Notes under the pieces: model-generated | What the model was told of the DNA's origin: nothing | Database searches by the model: none | Seen by the model: the letters and a program-made list of their open reading frames with translations, nothing else | Part shown: piece after piece, positions 34,105 to 42,071 of the stretch | How the letters are laid out: every line of letters begins with the position of its first letter | How positions within the stretch are numbered: position 1 is the stretch's first letter | Made by a program: the position numbers and the translations under genes | Origin: Plantactinospora alkalitolerans | GTDB lineage: Bacteria > Actinomycetota > Actinomycetes > Mycobacteriales > Micromonosporaceae | Assembly (NCBI RefSeq): GCF_015690345.1 | Contig: NZ_JADPUN010000177.1 | Span: 16,203-80,202, forward strand | Direction: 5' to 3' | Length of the DNA stretch: 64,000 bases

Positions 34105-34767
34105 CTACGGCCATTTCAGCACCCTCGGCGCGGACGGGTCGTTGTTGTCGACCACCACGTCCGCCCGCCGGGTCGGTGCCGCCTCGTCGCGATAGAGCTG
34201 CTGTCCGGGCAGGTAGCGTGCAAGGTAGCGCTCTCGCACCGCTTCCACGGCACCGAACAACTCGACGTCCCGTACCAGGGCCCGGCGGATCGACTCGGCC
34301 GGAGCGACCTCGAGATAGATGCTGAGGTCCCAGTGTTCACGCAGCTCCGGACGGAGCAGGAAGACGCCGTCGACCAGCAGGACCGCGTCGTCGGGCGCCA
34401 CCTGGAACTGCCGCTCGGTGGCCGTGTCTGCCCGATGGTCGTAGCTGGCCGTCCGATAGTGCCGGTTGCCGCCGGGACCGAGCGGGTCGAGCAGCGAGTC
34501 GCGCAGTGCGACATGGTCGAAGGAGTCGTGGTAGTAGCCCTCCGGCGACAACTCGCCTCGGCGGCGGCGTACGGCTCTGGGCTGGTGGAAGCCGTCCACG
34601 CTGGCCTGAATCGTGTTCCGGGTAACGGACAACCGCTGCCCCAGTTCCGCCACCAGCGTGCTCTTGCCGGCCGCGTCCGGACCGTCCACCGCCACCCGGA
34701 GCACGCGTCCCGGCCGCATCGACAGGATCAGCGCGACCAATCCCCCGACCAGTTCCGCTCGCTGCAC
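34105..34767 (-). CDS. Uridine kinase-like P-loop kinase
   Basis: Protein of about 220 residues. The P-loop GPDAAGKST lies near the N-terminus, followed by SVDGFHQPRAVRRRRGELSP and LLVDGVFLLRPEL, as in uridine kinase/phosphoribulokinase-like proteins of actinomycetes. Phosphorylation of a nucleoside is likely but not certain. Three in-frame starts compete: GTG 34797, ATG 34773 and GTG 34767. GGAGG is placed correctly (6 nt) only for 34767, so that start is used. Monocistronic on the minus strand. Confidence 0.82.
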   Translation of the reverse strand: MQRAELVGGLVALILSMRPGRVLRVAVDGPDAAGKSTLVAELGQRLSVTRNTIQASVDGFHQPRAVRRRRGELSPEGYYHDSFDHVALRDSLLDPLGPGGNRHYRTASYDHRADTATERQFQVAPDDAVLLVDGVFLLRPELREHWDLSIYLEVAPAESIRRALVRDVELFGAVEAVRERYLARYLPGQQLYRDEAAPTRRADVVVDNNDPSAPRVLKWP

Positions 34768-34837
34768 CAGCATCCTCCACCGAGCGTGTCCTCCCACCGT
34801 CCCGCCGAAGGATAGCGGGAGGACAACGACCGCCTCG

Positions 34838-35023
34838 TCAGCCCTTGACGTTGACCACGAAGGCCTGCCAGGCGGCCGGACCGAAGGCCAGGGTGCCGCC
34901 GTCGCGGTCCTTGCTGTCCCGGACCAGCACCCGGCCGGGCAGGTTGTCCGCCACCTCTACGCAGGTGCCCTGGTTGGAATTGCTGCGGGTGCTCGTGCGC
35001 CAGCGCGCGTCCGTTACGTCCAT
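34838..35023 (-). CDS. DUF397 domain protein
   Basis: Protein of 61 residues, complete DUF397: RWRTSTRSNSNQGTCVEVAD, then VLVRDSKDRDGGTLAF and WQAFVVNVK. DUF397 genes nearly always follow an XRE/DUF5753 regulator, as here: the two overlap by 10 bp. In Streptomyces such pairs include regulators of development (for example the BldB/WhiJ-type systems) and toxin-antitoxin-like pairs. The ATG at 35023 lies inside the upstream gene's end. Confidence 0.9.
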   Translation of the reverse strand: MDVTDARWRTSTRSNSNQGTCVEVADNLPGRVLVRDSKDRDGGTLAFGPAAWQAFVVNVKG

Positions 35024-35817
35024 CTCTCCGCCACCTCCCGGAACTTCTCCACCGACTGCTGCGGGGGCAGTGCCTCGCTCAGTATCGCCTCCCAGTGTCG
35101 GCGCAGCAGTTCCACTTCCTCGGGCCGGACGGTCACCTGCCCCTGCAGAGGGTTGTCGAGGTATGCGATCTCCTCGTCGCCCGGCATGGTGGCGATGACG
35201 AACTGCCCGTCCAGTCCGGGATAGGCTCCGACGCCGGCTGGCACGACGTGCAGCCGCAGCCGGGGGTGCTCTTCGCCGAGCCGGGCCAGCTCCAGGCACT
35301 GTTCGCGCATCACCTTCGCCCCGCCGATCGGCCGGCGCAGCGCCTCCTCGTCCAGCACCGCCACGATCTGGGGCGGATCGGCGACGTCCAGGATCCGTCG
35401 CCGTTCCAGTCGGGCGGCCACCCGTTTCTCCACCTCGGCCGTCCGCAACGCGGGGTTACTCGTGAACACCGCGCGGGCGTACTCCTCGGTCTGCAACAGG
35501 CCCGGCACGTACGCGTGCTCGTACCAGCGGAGCAGGACCGCATCGCGCTCCATCGCGGCCCGCTCGCGTACCCAGGATGGCTCGTCGTCCAGCCCGGACA
35601 GTTCCTTCCACATCCGTTCGAAGAGTCCGCCGGTCTTGAACGCCTTGTCGACCGCGCGCAGGTAGTCGAGCTTCAGCGGTCGGGTTCCCACCTCCACGGC
35701 GCTGACGTGCGAGCCGGAAAAGTTGATTAGTTTGCCCATCTCGTCCTGGTTCAGGCCCGCCGCCAGTCGGGTCCGTCGTAACTCCCGGAGCAGGAACTCG
35801 CTGAACGGACTTCCCAT
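35014..35817 (-). CDS. XRE-family regulator with DUF5753 domain
   Basis: Protein of 267 residues. A helix-turn-helix (about 15-70, LAAGLNQDEMGKLINFSGSHVSAVEVG) is followed by the DUF5753/Scr1-type domain, with the standard YEHAYVPGLLQTEEYARAV and LRLHVVPAGVGAYPGLDGQFVI blocks. The ATG at 35817 follows GGGAGG and is preferred over 35874. With the overlapping DUF397 partner it forms the WhiJ-like regulator pair common in actinomycetes; the target genes are unknown. Confidence 0.92.
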   Translation of the reverse strand: MGSPFSEFLLRELRRTRLAAGLNQDEMGKLINFSGSHVSAVEVGTRPLKLDYLRAVDKAFKTGGLFERMWKELSGLDDEPSWVRERAAMERDAVLLRWYEHAYVPGLLQTEEYARAVFTSNPALRTAEVEKRVAARLERRRILDVADPPQIVAVLDEEALRRPIGGAKVMREQCLELARLGEEHPRLRLHVVPAGVGAYPGLDGQFVIATMPGDEEIAYLDNPLQGQVTVRPEEVELLRRHWEAILSEALPPQQSVEKFREVAERWT

Positions 35818-35895
35818 CGGTCCTCCCACGTTCTGATCGAACACGTCGGCACCCGAGCGTAGCGAACTGATCAACGGAGCGTGAGATGTAGCTCG

Positions 35896-38742
35896 TCAAC
35901 CCCCCGCCGGCGGCGTGAAGATGATCGCCTTGCTGTTCGCCAGCACGAGTTGGTTGTAGGAGTACTGCACCGCGCCGGTGCCGGTCGCGTTCTCGATACC
36001 GACGGTCGCCGAGTTGCCCAGCTCCCGTCCGGAGTTCAGCGCGGCGTAGTTGAAGGTGATCTGCCCCCACTCGGAGATGACCACCTCGAAACTGATCCGG
36101 GCGGCCGGCGCACCGGACAGGCCCATGTCACGCCACTCGACCACGAACTGGCGGTCCGGCGCGGTGCCCACCACGGCGGTCCGGACCCGCGACTCGGGAT
36201 GCATCACCAGGTCGTCCCAGAACGGGTAGAGCGTCGCGTTCGGTGCCGCCGCGTTCGGCAGCGGCCGGTTCGTCGGCCAGGAGCCGCGCGGGTCGACGAA
36301 GGACAGGGACCCGTTGGTGTCCACCCACGCCCTGGAGTAGTTCTGCCCGTAGAACGGAACCGGGAACGGTAGCGGCACCGAGGCGCTGTCGTTGTCGGCG
36401 GTCAGCGGCATCTCGCTCGGTCCGGCCGGTACGAAGGGCGTCCCGGTCTGGGTCCGGCAGGTGTAGCCGAAGCTGTCCGCACAGCTTCCCGGCGCGCCGT
36501 CGTAGGTTGCGGTGTAGGTCCGCGCGGTGGCGGGCGCCGTGATCACATGCGTCGCCGCGCCCCCGTCCGACCAGTTCTCGAAGGTGTACGTCGCCGGGCC
36601 GAGCGTCTGTGGTCCGGGCGCGCTGATCGTGTTCGTCGACCCGACGATCACCTGGGTACTGTTCGGCGTGGTGAGGTTCCGGCCGTTCACGTTGAGCCGC
36701 AGCCCGGCGGGCTTGGTAGCCAGCGCGAGGTTCACGGTCTGCGGGTCGAGCCGGAGCGTCGTGCTGCCGGTCAGTCCGCCGTTGTCCCGGGCGGTCAGCG
36801 TCAGCTCCAGGTAGGACGGATACTCGTGGTCCGGTGCCAGGAACGAGCCGGAGGCGGCCCCGGTCCACTCCCGCACCGGATGGCTGTGGCAGTTGTCCGG
36901 CGTGCTGCAGTGCTGCTGGACCAGTTGCCAGGAGAGTCCGGAGGCCGGCAGCGCGCCCTGCTGCGGATCGGTGGCCCGGCCGCTGAAGCTGACGGTCTGG
37001 CCTACCGACCAGCGGAGCGCCGCCGTCGGCGTCTCGATGACCGGCACCGGAGCGGCGGTACCCACCCTGATCTGCACCGTCGCGGTGTCACTCAGCCCGG
37101 CGAAGTCGACCACCCGCAGCCGGGCGGTGTAGGTGCCCACCGTTGGATAGCGGTGGCTGGCGGTCAGTCCGGTGGCGTCGATGGTGCCGTCGTCGGTGAA
37201 ATCCCACTGGTACTCCAGGATCTCGCCCGGGTCGGGGTCGGTCGACCCGACGGCGTCGAAGGAGACCGTCAGCGGCGCGTTCCCACTGGTCGGGGTCGCG
37301 TCGAGCACGGCGTGCGGCAACTGGTTCCCCGAGTTGTAGTGGAACCGTCGCACCGTGCCGCCGGTCAGGTCCACGTAGTACAGATCGTTCTCCGGCCCGA
37401 TCCGCAGGTCCACCACGCCCGGCGCGGACGCGAACGGCACGATCCGGGCCGGGTCGGGCAGTCCGTCCGTGCCCGCCCGCATCGCCCAGACGCAGCCGCG
37501 CGAATAGTCGGCGAAGAACAACGAGCCCGCGTACGTCGCCGGATAGCTGCCGCCGCCGGTCGGATAGAACGCCAGGCCGGACGGGGCCGATCCGCCGGTA
37601 CGGCAGCCGTCGCCGGGCGCCACGACCTGGCTGTGCTGGTACGTGTAGTACGGCGCGGTCACCGTACCGGCGGGCGAGGCGTACAGGCTCTCGCAGAGGG
37701 TCAGGTTCGCGGCGTTGTAGCCACCCTGTGCGGCGTTGCCCTCGTAACACGGCCAGCCGTAGTTCCGGACCGGCCCGACCGCCGGGTCGACGATCCGGTT
37801 TATCTCCTCCCAGGTACGCCAGCCGATGTCGCCGATCCAGACCTCGTTGGTGCCCGGCCGGAACGTCCAGCGGAACGGGTTGCGCAGCCCGTACGTGAGG
37901 ATCCGTCGACTGTTCGGGTCGGCGCTCGCGGCCAGCGGGTTGTCCGGCAGCCCCGCCCCGGTGGTGGGGGAAACCCGGATCAGGGTGCCGGAGAGGCCGG
38001 TCGGATCGGCCGGGGTGCGGATGTCCTGGGACCGCAGTGCGCCACCCTCGGCGGTCGGCGGCGTCACCGCCGTACCGGCCGGACCGGGCGGGTCACCGCA
38101 CGGGTTGACCGGGCTGCCCGCCTGCCCGTAGTCGGTGAAGGTGGCGGAGGCGCCCTCGCCGCCGGTGACGTAGAGCGCGCCGTCCGCGCCGAATCCGAGG
38201 TCGCCGATCGAGTGGCTGTCGATCTGGTGACACCAGTCGTGCAGCAGCACCTGCTCGGGGCCGGTCATCACGTCGCCGCTGGCCCGCAACCGGGAGACCC
38301 GGGCGCTCGCCCGACAGTTTCCGATGACCGGGCAGGCGTCCCCGTAGGTGGGGGCGCTGCCGCCGATCACCCCGTCGTAGGTGTAGCTGACGTAGACGTA
38401 CGGGTCGGTGGGGAAGGTCGGCGCCAGGGCCAGGCCGATCAGGCCGAGGTCGGTGAAGTTGTAGACGTTGGTCCGCAGGTCGGCGAAGACCGTCGGGGTG
38501 TTGTCGGAGAGGCTGTCGAAGACCTTCACCAGTCCGCTTTTCTCCGCCACGAAGACGCGTCCGTCGGAGGCGAAGACCAGTTTGGTCGGCCGGGTCAGTC
38601 CGGTGAACACGACCTGCTGGGTGAATCCGGTCGGTACGGCTGCGGCGGGCCGGGGTCCGAGTGTCGGTAGTCCGACCACGACCGGCGCGCCCAACACGAA
38701 TGCCAGGATGAATGCCTGGACACGTTCCACGGCGCGCGACAT
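35896..38742 (-). CDS. Secreted glucose/sorbosone dehydrogenase-like protein with PKD and C-terminal modules (copy 1)
   Basis: Protein of 948 residues with a Sec signal peptide (about 1-36). Residues about 38-480 form a six-bladed glucose/sorbosone dehydrogenase propeller, PQQ-binding in characterised relatives; HSIGDLGFGADGALYVTGGEG and WIGDIGWRTWEEIN are typical. A PKD domain lies at about 495-580 (LEYQWDFTDDGT). Next comes a beta-rich module with EWTGAASGSFLAPDHEYPSY, an InlB-type repeat (FENWSDGGAATHVITAP), and a terminal module with AWVDTNGSLSFVDP and LYPFWDDLV. It probably oxidises or binds sugars outside the cell. It is strikingly like the protein at 42072-44903 along its whole length. 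Confidence 0.85.
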   Translation of the reverse strand: MSRAVERVQAFILAFVLGAPVVVGLPTLGPRPAAAVPTGFTQQVVFTGLTRPTKLVFASDGRVFVAEKSGLVKVFDSLSDNTPTVFADLRTNVYNFTDLGLIGLALAPTFPTDPYVYVSYTYDGVIGGSAPTYGDACPVIGNCRASARVSRLRASGDVMTGPEQVLLHDWCHQIDSHSIGDLGFGADGALYVTGGEGASATFTDYGQAGSPVNPCGDPPGPAGTAVTPPTAEGGALRSQDIRTPADPTGLSGTLIRVSPTTGAGLPDNPLAASADPNSRRILTYGLRNPFRWTFRPGTNEVWIGDIGWRTWEEINRIVDPAVGPVRNYGWPCYEGNAAQGGYNAANLTLCESLYASPAGTVTAPYYTYQHSQVVAPGDGCRTGGSAPSGLAFYPTGGGSYPATYAGSLFFADYSRGCVWAMRAGTDGLPDPARIVPFASAPGVVDLRIGPENDLYYVDLTGGTVRRFHYNSGNQLPHAVLDATPTSGNAPLTVSFDAVGSTDPDPGEILEYQWDFTDDGTIDATGLTASHRYPTVGTYTARLRVVDFAGLSDTATVQIRVGTAAPVPVIETPTAALRWSVGQTVSFSGRATDPQQGALPASGLSWQLVQQHCSTPDNCHSHPVREWTGAASGSFLAPDHEYPSYLELTLTARDNGGLTGSTTLRLDPQTVNLALATKPAGLRLNVNGRNLTTPNSTQVIVGSTNTISAPGPQTLGPATYTFENWSDGGAATHVITAPATARTYTATYDGAPGSCADSFGYTCRTQTGTPFVPAGPSEMPLTADNDSASVPLPFPVPFYGQNYSRAWVDTNGSLSFVDPRGSWPTNRPLPNAAAPNATLYPFWDDLVMHPESRVRTAVVGTAPDRQFVVEWRDMGLSGAPAARISFEVVISEWGQITFNYAALNSGRELGNSATVGIENATGTGAVQYSYNQLVLANSKAIIFTPPAGG

Positions 38743-38921
38743 GACGGTCTCCCTCCGGGCGGAGCGACCGGGTTCGGCGCCTGTTGCCCTGACCCAGAAT
38801 CGCCACTCGCGCCGTGACTGACTGTCACGAGGTTGACCCTCGGGGGTGACCGACCGGATCGACTTAACGACCGATCAGCATCCCTGGTCAGCCGTTTGAA
38901 CAGGTCGTGGCGCGGGCCGGA

Positions 38922-39182
38922 TTACCGCCGTCTTCGGAGGAATGCGAGGACCTGTCTCGTGCTGCCGAACTCGGCGACGTTCAGCAACTCCCAGCCGAAC
39001 CGGTCGAGCACTTCCGCGGCGGCGACCGCCGCCGTCACCCGCTCCGGGCTGAAACCCCGCTGGGCCCGGATCACCAGATTCCGGTACGGGTAGCCCCGAA
39101 GGTCGACCCGGTTCTCCAGCACCGCCTCGGCGTTCACCATGCGCAGCCGCGCGATTGCCTCGGGGGTATCCGGATTGGACAT
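38922..39182 (-). CDS. Hypothetical protein, 86 residues
   Basis: Short soluble protein with no recognised domain. It has a predicted helix (TPEAIARLRMVNAEAVLENR), a DLRGYPYRNLVIRAQRG strand-turn and a basic C-terminus ending in five residues FLRRR. The ATG at 39182 follows GGGGGGC. It is convergent with nothing and lies 74 bp from the divergent DUF3558 lipoprotein gene. Conserved spacing and third-position GC suggest it is real, but its role is unknown. Confidence 0.6.
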   Translation of the reverse strand: MSNPDTPEAIARLRMVNAEAVLENRVDLRGYPYRNLVIRAQRGFSPERVTAAVAAAEVLDRFGWELLNVAEFGSTRQVLAFLRRRR

Positions 39183-39256
39183 GCCCCCCACGATAGTCAG
39201 GGCCGGGAAACGTCGACCGGTCTGTGGCCGGTGCCCACGACGGGTACGTTGGCGGC

Positions 39257-39922
39257 ATGGGGCAGTCGGTTCGCGGGCGCGGGCATTCGGGGCGCGGGCG
39301 CTGGGCGCTCGCCTGTTCCGGCGGCCTCGCGGCGGTCCTGCTTCTCGGCGGCTGCACGGGCGAGAGGGACAACCCCGGGAGGACACCGTCCGCCTCCGCC
39401 ACCGGATCGGCGCCGTCGGCGAGCACTGGTGCGGCGCCGGACGGGTCCGGCTCGACGTACGACGCCGTCGGGCTCGATCTCTGTGCCGGCACGGACCTCG
39501 CCCCGCTGGCCGACCTCTCACTCAGGGTCGAGAAGAAGAACGCCCAGGCGCCACGGTCGGCACCTGGCTCGGCATGTCAGTTCAACCTGCGCACCCGGAG
39601 CGGGCACGAGGCGACCCTGCTGGTCGAGGCATCGACACTGACCTCGGCCGAAGAGGCCGGCCGCCTCTACAAGGCCACCCGGGACGTCACGGCGATGCGC
39701 CCGGACGGGGCGGTCGGCGGCATCGGCGACGAGGCGGAGGGGTTCAGCGAGGAATCGGACCCCGGGTTCAAGTACTCCGAATACATGATCCACGCGCGCA
39801 GCGGCAACCTGGTCCTCAAGGTGTGGCTGGCGGTGGGCGGCACGGCGTTCACCCCGAAGGACGTACTGGCCGAGAAGACGACGGCGATCACTGGGGCGAC
39901 CCTGGCCCAGGTGCCCCGGTAA
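39257..39922 (+). CDS. DUF3558-like lipoprotein
   Basis: Protein of 221 residues. An N-terminal hydrophobic stretch ends in LLLGGCTG, a lipobox with the lipidated Cys at about residue 33, followed by a Ser/Thr/Gly-rich linker. The domain from about 68 (VGLDLCAGTDLAPLADL, SACQFNLR) fits DUF3558, with two Cys likely to be disulphide-bonded. Such lipoproteins are common on actinobacterial surfaces; the function is unknown. The ATG at 39257 is used because the signal starts there. It is convergent with the type VII trio, with a hairpin between. Confidence 0.78.
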   Translation: MGQSVRGRGHSGRGRWALACSGGLAAVLLLGGCTGERDNPGRTPSASATGSAPSASTGAAPDGSGSTYDAVGLDLCAGTDLAPLADLSLRVEKKNAQAPRSAPGSACQFNLRTRSGHEATLLVEASTLTSAEEAGRLYKATRDVTAMRPDGAVGGIGDEAEGFSEESDPGFKYSEYMIHARSGNLVLKVWLAVGGTAFTPKDVLAEKTTAITGATLAQVPR

Positions 39923-39923
39923 C

Positions 39924-39963
39924 GGACCGGCGCCCGCCCCGGTGGCGGGGAGAGCGCCGGTCC
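39924..39963. terminator. Bidirectional terminator candidate
   Basis: Arms GGACCGGCGC/GCGCCGGTCC (10 bp perfect) enclose 20 nt with further GC pairing. It fills the 47-bp gap between two convergent stop codons. Confidence 0.7.
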
Positions 39964-39969
39964 GGCCGA

Positions 39970-40719
39970 CTATCCGCGTACGGCCTCCGGCCAGCGCCCG
40001 CCGGGCAGCTTCGTATGGTCGCCGACCTGGCCGTTGATGTCCCGGACGTTGCCGAGCGCCTCGACGAATCTCGAGCCGACGTCGACCAGCCTGTTCAGCC
40101 CTGCCTCGACCAGCTCGCCCACCGAGTCCGAGAGAGTCTCGACGATCAGTGGGATCGTGATGACCCCGGCGGCCTCGCCGGCCGCCTCGATGATCTCGCC
40201 AGCGAGCCCGGTCACCAGCTTCGCCAGTTCGAGGGCGAAGTCGACGTTGCTCTTGGCGATCTTGAAAAGCCACTGACTGATGAACTCGGCCTTGAGGACC
40301 ATGTCGTCGACGGCGCCCTTCTGCTGCGCCGCCTTGTGGAGGTAGGAGCTGGCCGCGTCGCCGGTCCACTTCGGCAGGTCCTGGTCCGCGGGCTCCGTGA
40401 TCGCGAAGGAGAGGTCGGAGACGGGCGTCTTCACGGAGTTGACCCAACGGAAGCTGTTGATGATCAGCGACAGCACCGGGACCTGGTGTTCGAGCGCGTA
40501 CTTCACCTTCTCGATCGCCTTGGCGAGTGCGTCCCGCACGGCCTCGAGTCCCCGCTTGACCCACAACAGCGCGGCCGCACCGAGCAGCCAGGACCACTTG
40601 TTCACCTTCTGGACGAGCGAGTTGAACCCGTCGACGGCCTTCTTTATGCCGTCCTGGATCTTCTGGAACGCCTCGTTGTACGGGCCGGTGAGTTCGGGCT
40701 CGCTGAGCGTCGGCGCCAT
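39970..40719 (-). CDS. WXG-motif type VII secretion substrate candidate
   Basis: Protein of 249 residues, mostly helical. A central WTGDAASSYLHKAAQQKG (about 122-139) has the Trp-x-Gly turn and a Tyr-x3-Lys-like helix of WXG100/LXG substrates. The N-terminal part has one hydrophobic run (SWLLGAAALLWV), the C-terminal half another (AAGVITIPLIVETL). No toxin domain is recognised at the C-terminus. The ATG at 40719 has GGGGGAAGGA upstream. It lies 22 bp after the EspC-like gene, so the three leftward genes form an operon. No EccC or other secretion component is in the window. Confidence 0.72.
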   Translation of the reverse strand: MAPTLSEPELTGPYNEAFQKIQDGIKKAVDGFNSLVQKVNKWSWLLGAAALLWVKRGLEAVRDALAKAIEKVKYALEHQVPVLSLIINSFRWVNSVKTPVSDLSFAITEPADQDLPKWTGDAASSYLHKAAQQKGAVDDMVLKAEFISQWLFKIAKSNVDFALELAKLVTGLAGEIIEAAGEAAGVITIPLIVETLSDSVGELVEAGLNRLVDVGSRFVEALGNVRDINGQVGDHTKLPGGRWPEAVRG

Positions 40720-40741
40720 ATCTGAATCCTTCCCCCGTTTG

Positions 40742-41059
40742 TCACGCCGTGTATATCTTGTTGAGATCGAGGCTGACGATCCTGTCGGTCCGGTCGTACG
40801 CCTCGGCGATGGTGTCGAGCGCGTGGGCGAGCTGGTTGAACTCCTTCACCCCACCCGCGAGCGCCTGCTCACAGAAGTTCTGGAAGCTGATGTACGCCTG
40901 GGAGTGCGGGGCAGCGTTGGCGTCACCGATGAAGAACGCGGTGGCGTCGAGGTCGAGGTCCCGCACCGCCGAATGAACGGGCTCCATCTTGTCGGCGAGC
41001 TGTTTCCACTTCTTCGCCTCCTTGTACACCGTCCGGGTGACGACGGTCACTTCCGACAT
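40742..41059 (-). CDS. EspC/WXG100-like type VII secretion target
   Basis: Protein of 105 residues forming two predicted helices around a central turn. VTRTVYKEAKKWKQLADKMEPVHSAV forms the first; the second contains FQNFCEQALAGGVKEFNQLAHALDTIAEAYDRTD, the last part with the Y-x3-D/E-like signal of ESX substrates. It is similar in size to EspC/DUF2580 proteins. The ATG at 41059 follows GAGGGAG. Three base pairs separate it from the YbaB-like gene, so it is co-translated. Confidence 0.78.
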   Translation of the reverse strand: MSEVTVVTRTVYKEAKKWKQLADKMEPVHSAVRDLDLDATAFFIGDANAAPHSQAYISFQNFCEQALAGGVKEFNQLAHALDTIAEAYDRTDRIVSLDLNKIYTA

Positions 41060-41062
41060 ATG

Positions 41063-41809
41063 TCAGCTCCCTCGTGAGACGGCTCGGTGTGAGCCGGTTT
41101 CGGCCCGGACGGCGCGGAACAGGCCGATCGCCTCCAGGCGCAACTGTTCGGTGCTGGCCCCCCGGATCCGCTGGGTGTCGCCGGTGATCCCGGCGATCCC
41201 CCGCCCCTGGATCCGGGCGGTGAGGTGGCCGTGCGGGCTGGTCAACGTCCGCTCCGGGTCGTCGGCCGCCACGAGTCCGATGTCGATCCGGTCCAGCCGA
41301 CGTAGCTGGTCGTCGAGGTCGTCCAGGGTGCTCCGGGTGATGGCGAGCCAGTCCCGGTCGTCGGGCTCCGGCTCGGCCACCTGCCGGGGTCGGGCGTACC
41401 GGTCCGTTCCGCGCTCGTCGGGTCCGAACGGTGACTTCGGGCGCCGCCCGAGGCCGAACGGGTCGCCTCCGGACTCCTCCTCCTTGGCGAAGGCGGCGAG
41501 TGCGCTACCCGTGATCAACTTCTGCACCCCTGCGGCGTACGCCTCGAACAGCGCGGCCGGAAAGCCGGCCGGATCGATTCGCTCCTGCCAGCCACGGGTG
41601 ATCTCGACGCTCTCCACCTGCCCCTCGGCGTCGACGGACACCCGGATCGAATCCGTCCGGTCCGCGCCCTCGTGGTGGGCCGCCGGCCGGATCCGGCCAC
41701 CCGCCGCGTCCAGCTCCCGCCGGGCCTGCGCACGAAGTACGTTGCTGTCTCCGAGGAAGTCCAGGCTCGCCAGATTCAGGTCGTCATCGCGGTCGTATCG
41801 CTGTGACAC
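41063..41809 (-). CDS. YbaB/EbfC-family protein of a type VII locus
   Basis: Protein of 248 residues with a YbaB/EbfC-like domain at about 50-110 (DSIRVSVDAEGQVESVEITRGW, then FPAALFEAYAAGVQKLI). Such proteins often precede EspC-like and WXG-like genes in actinomycetes, where they may act as chaperones rather than nucleoid proteins. The C-terminal half is charged and variable. The GTG/ATG at 41809 starts MSQRYDRDD; the Shine-Dalgarno sequence is weak. First gene of the leftward trio. Confidence 0.72.
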   Translation of the reverse strand: MSQRYDRDDDLNLASLDFLGDSNVLRAQARRELDAAGGRIRPAAHHEGADRTDSIRVSVDAEGQVESVEITRGWQERIDPAGFPAALFEAYAAGVQKLITGSALAAFAKEEESGGDPFGLGRRPKSPFGPDERGTDRYARPRQVAEPEPDDRDWLAITRSTLDDLDDQLRRLDRIDIGLVAADDPERTLTSPHGHLTARIQGRGIAGITGDTQRIRGASTEQLRLEAIGLFRAVRAETGSHRAVSRGS

Positions 41810-41831
41810 TTTTGGGCCCCATGATCATATT

Positions 41832-41854
41832 CCACGGGGTTCGTGCTCCCGTGG
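41832..41854. promoter_or_regulatory. Hairpin/inverted repeat upstream of the type VII trio
   Basis: CCACGGG-(9 nt)-CCCGTGG, perfect 7-bp arms, 23 bp before the YbaB-like start and next to TGATCATAT. Position fits an operator or transcript leader for the trio; a terminator of the upstream dehydrogenase gene (218 bp away) is less likely. Confidence 0.4.
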
Positions 41855-42071
41855 TGGTCGATCAGGGAGTAGACCAGACACACGCCGCACCCGCGACCCC
41901 TGCCCCCGCGCCACTGCACCAAACCACCCTGCCGATCCAACCGACCACCGTGCCGATCCCACCGGAGCGCTCCGATCCGCACCGGCCACGGAGGACGGTG
42001 TGGCCGCTACCGGATCCGGGCCGCACTCCAACCCCGGCGTCCGGCCCTGGACGCGCCTCGAATCAGTACGT

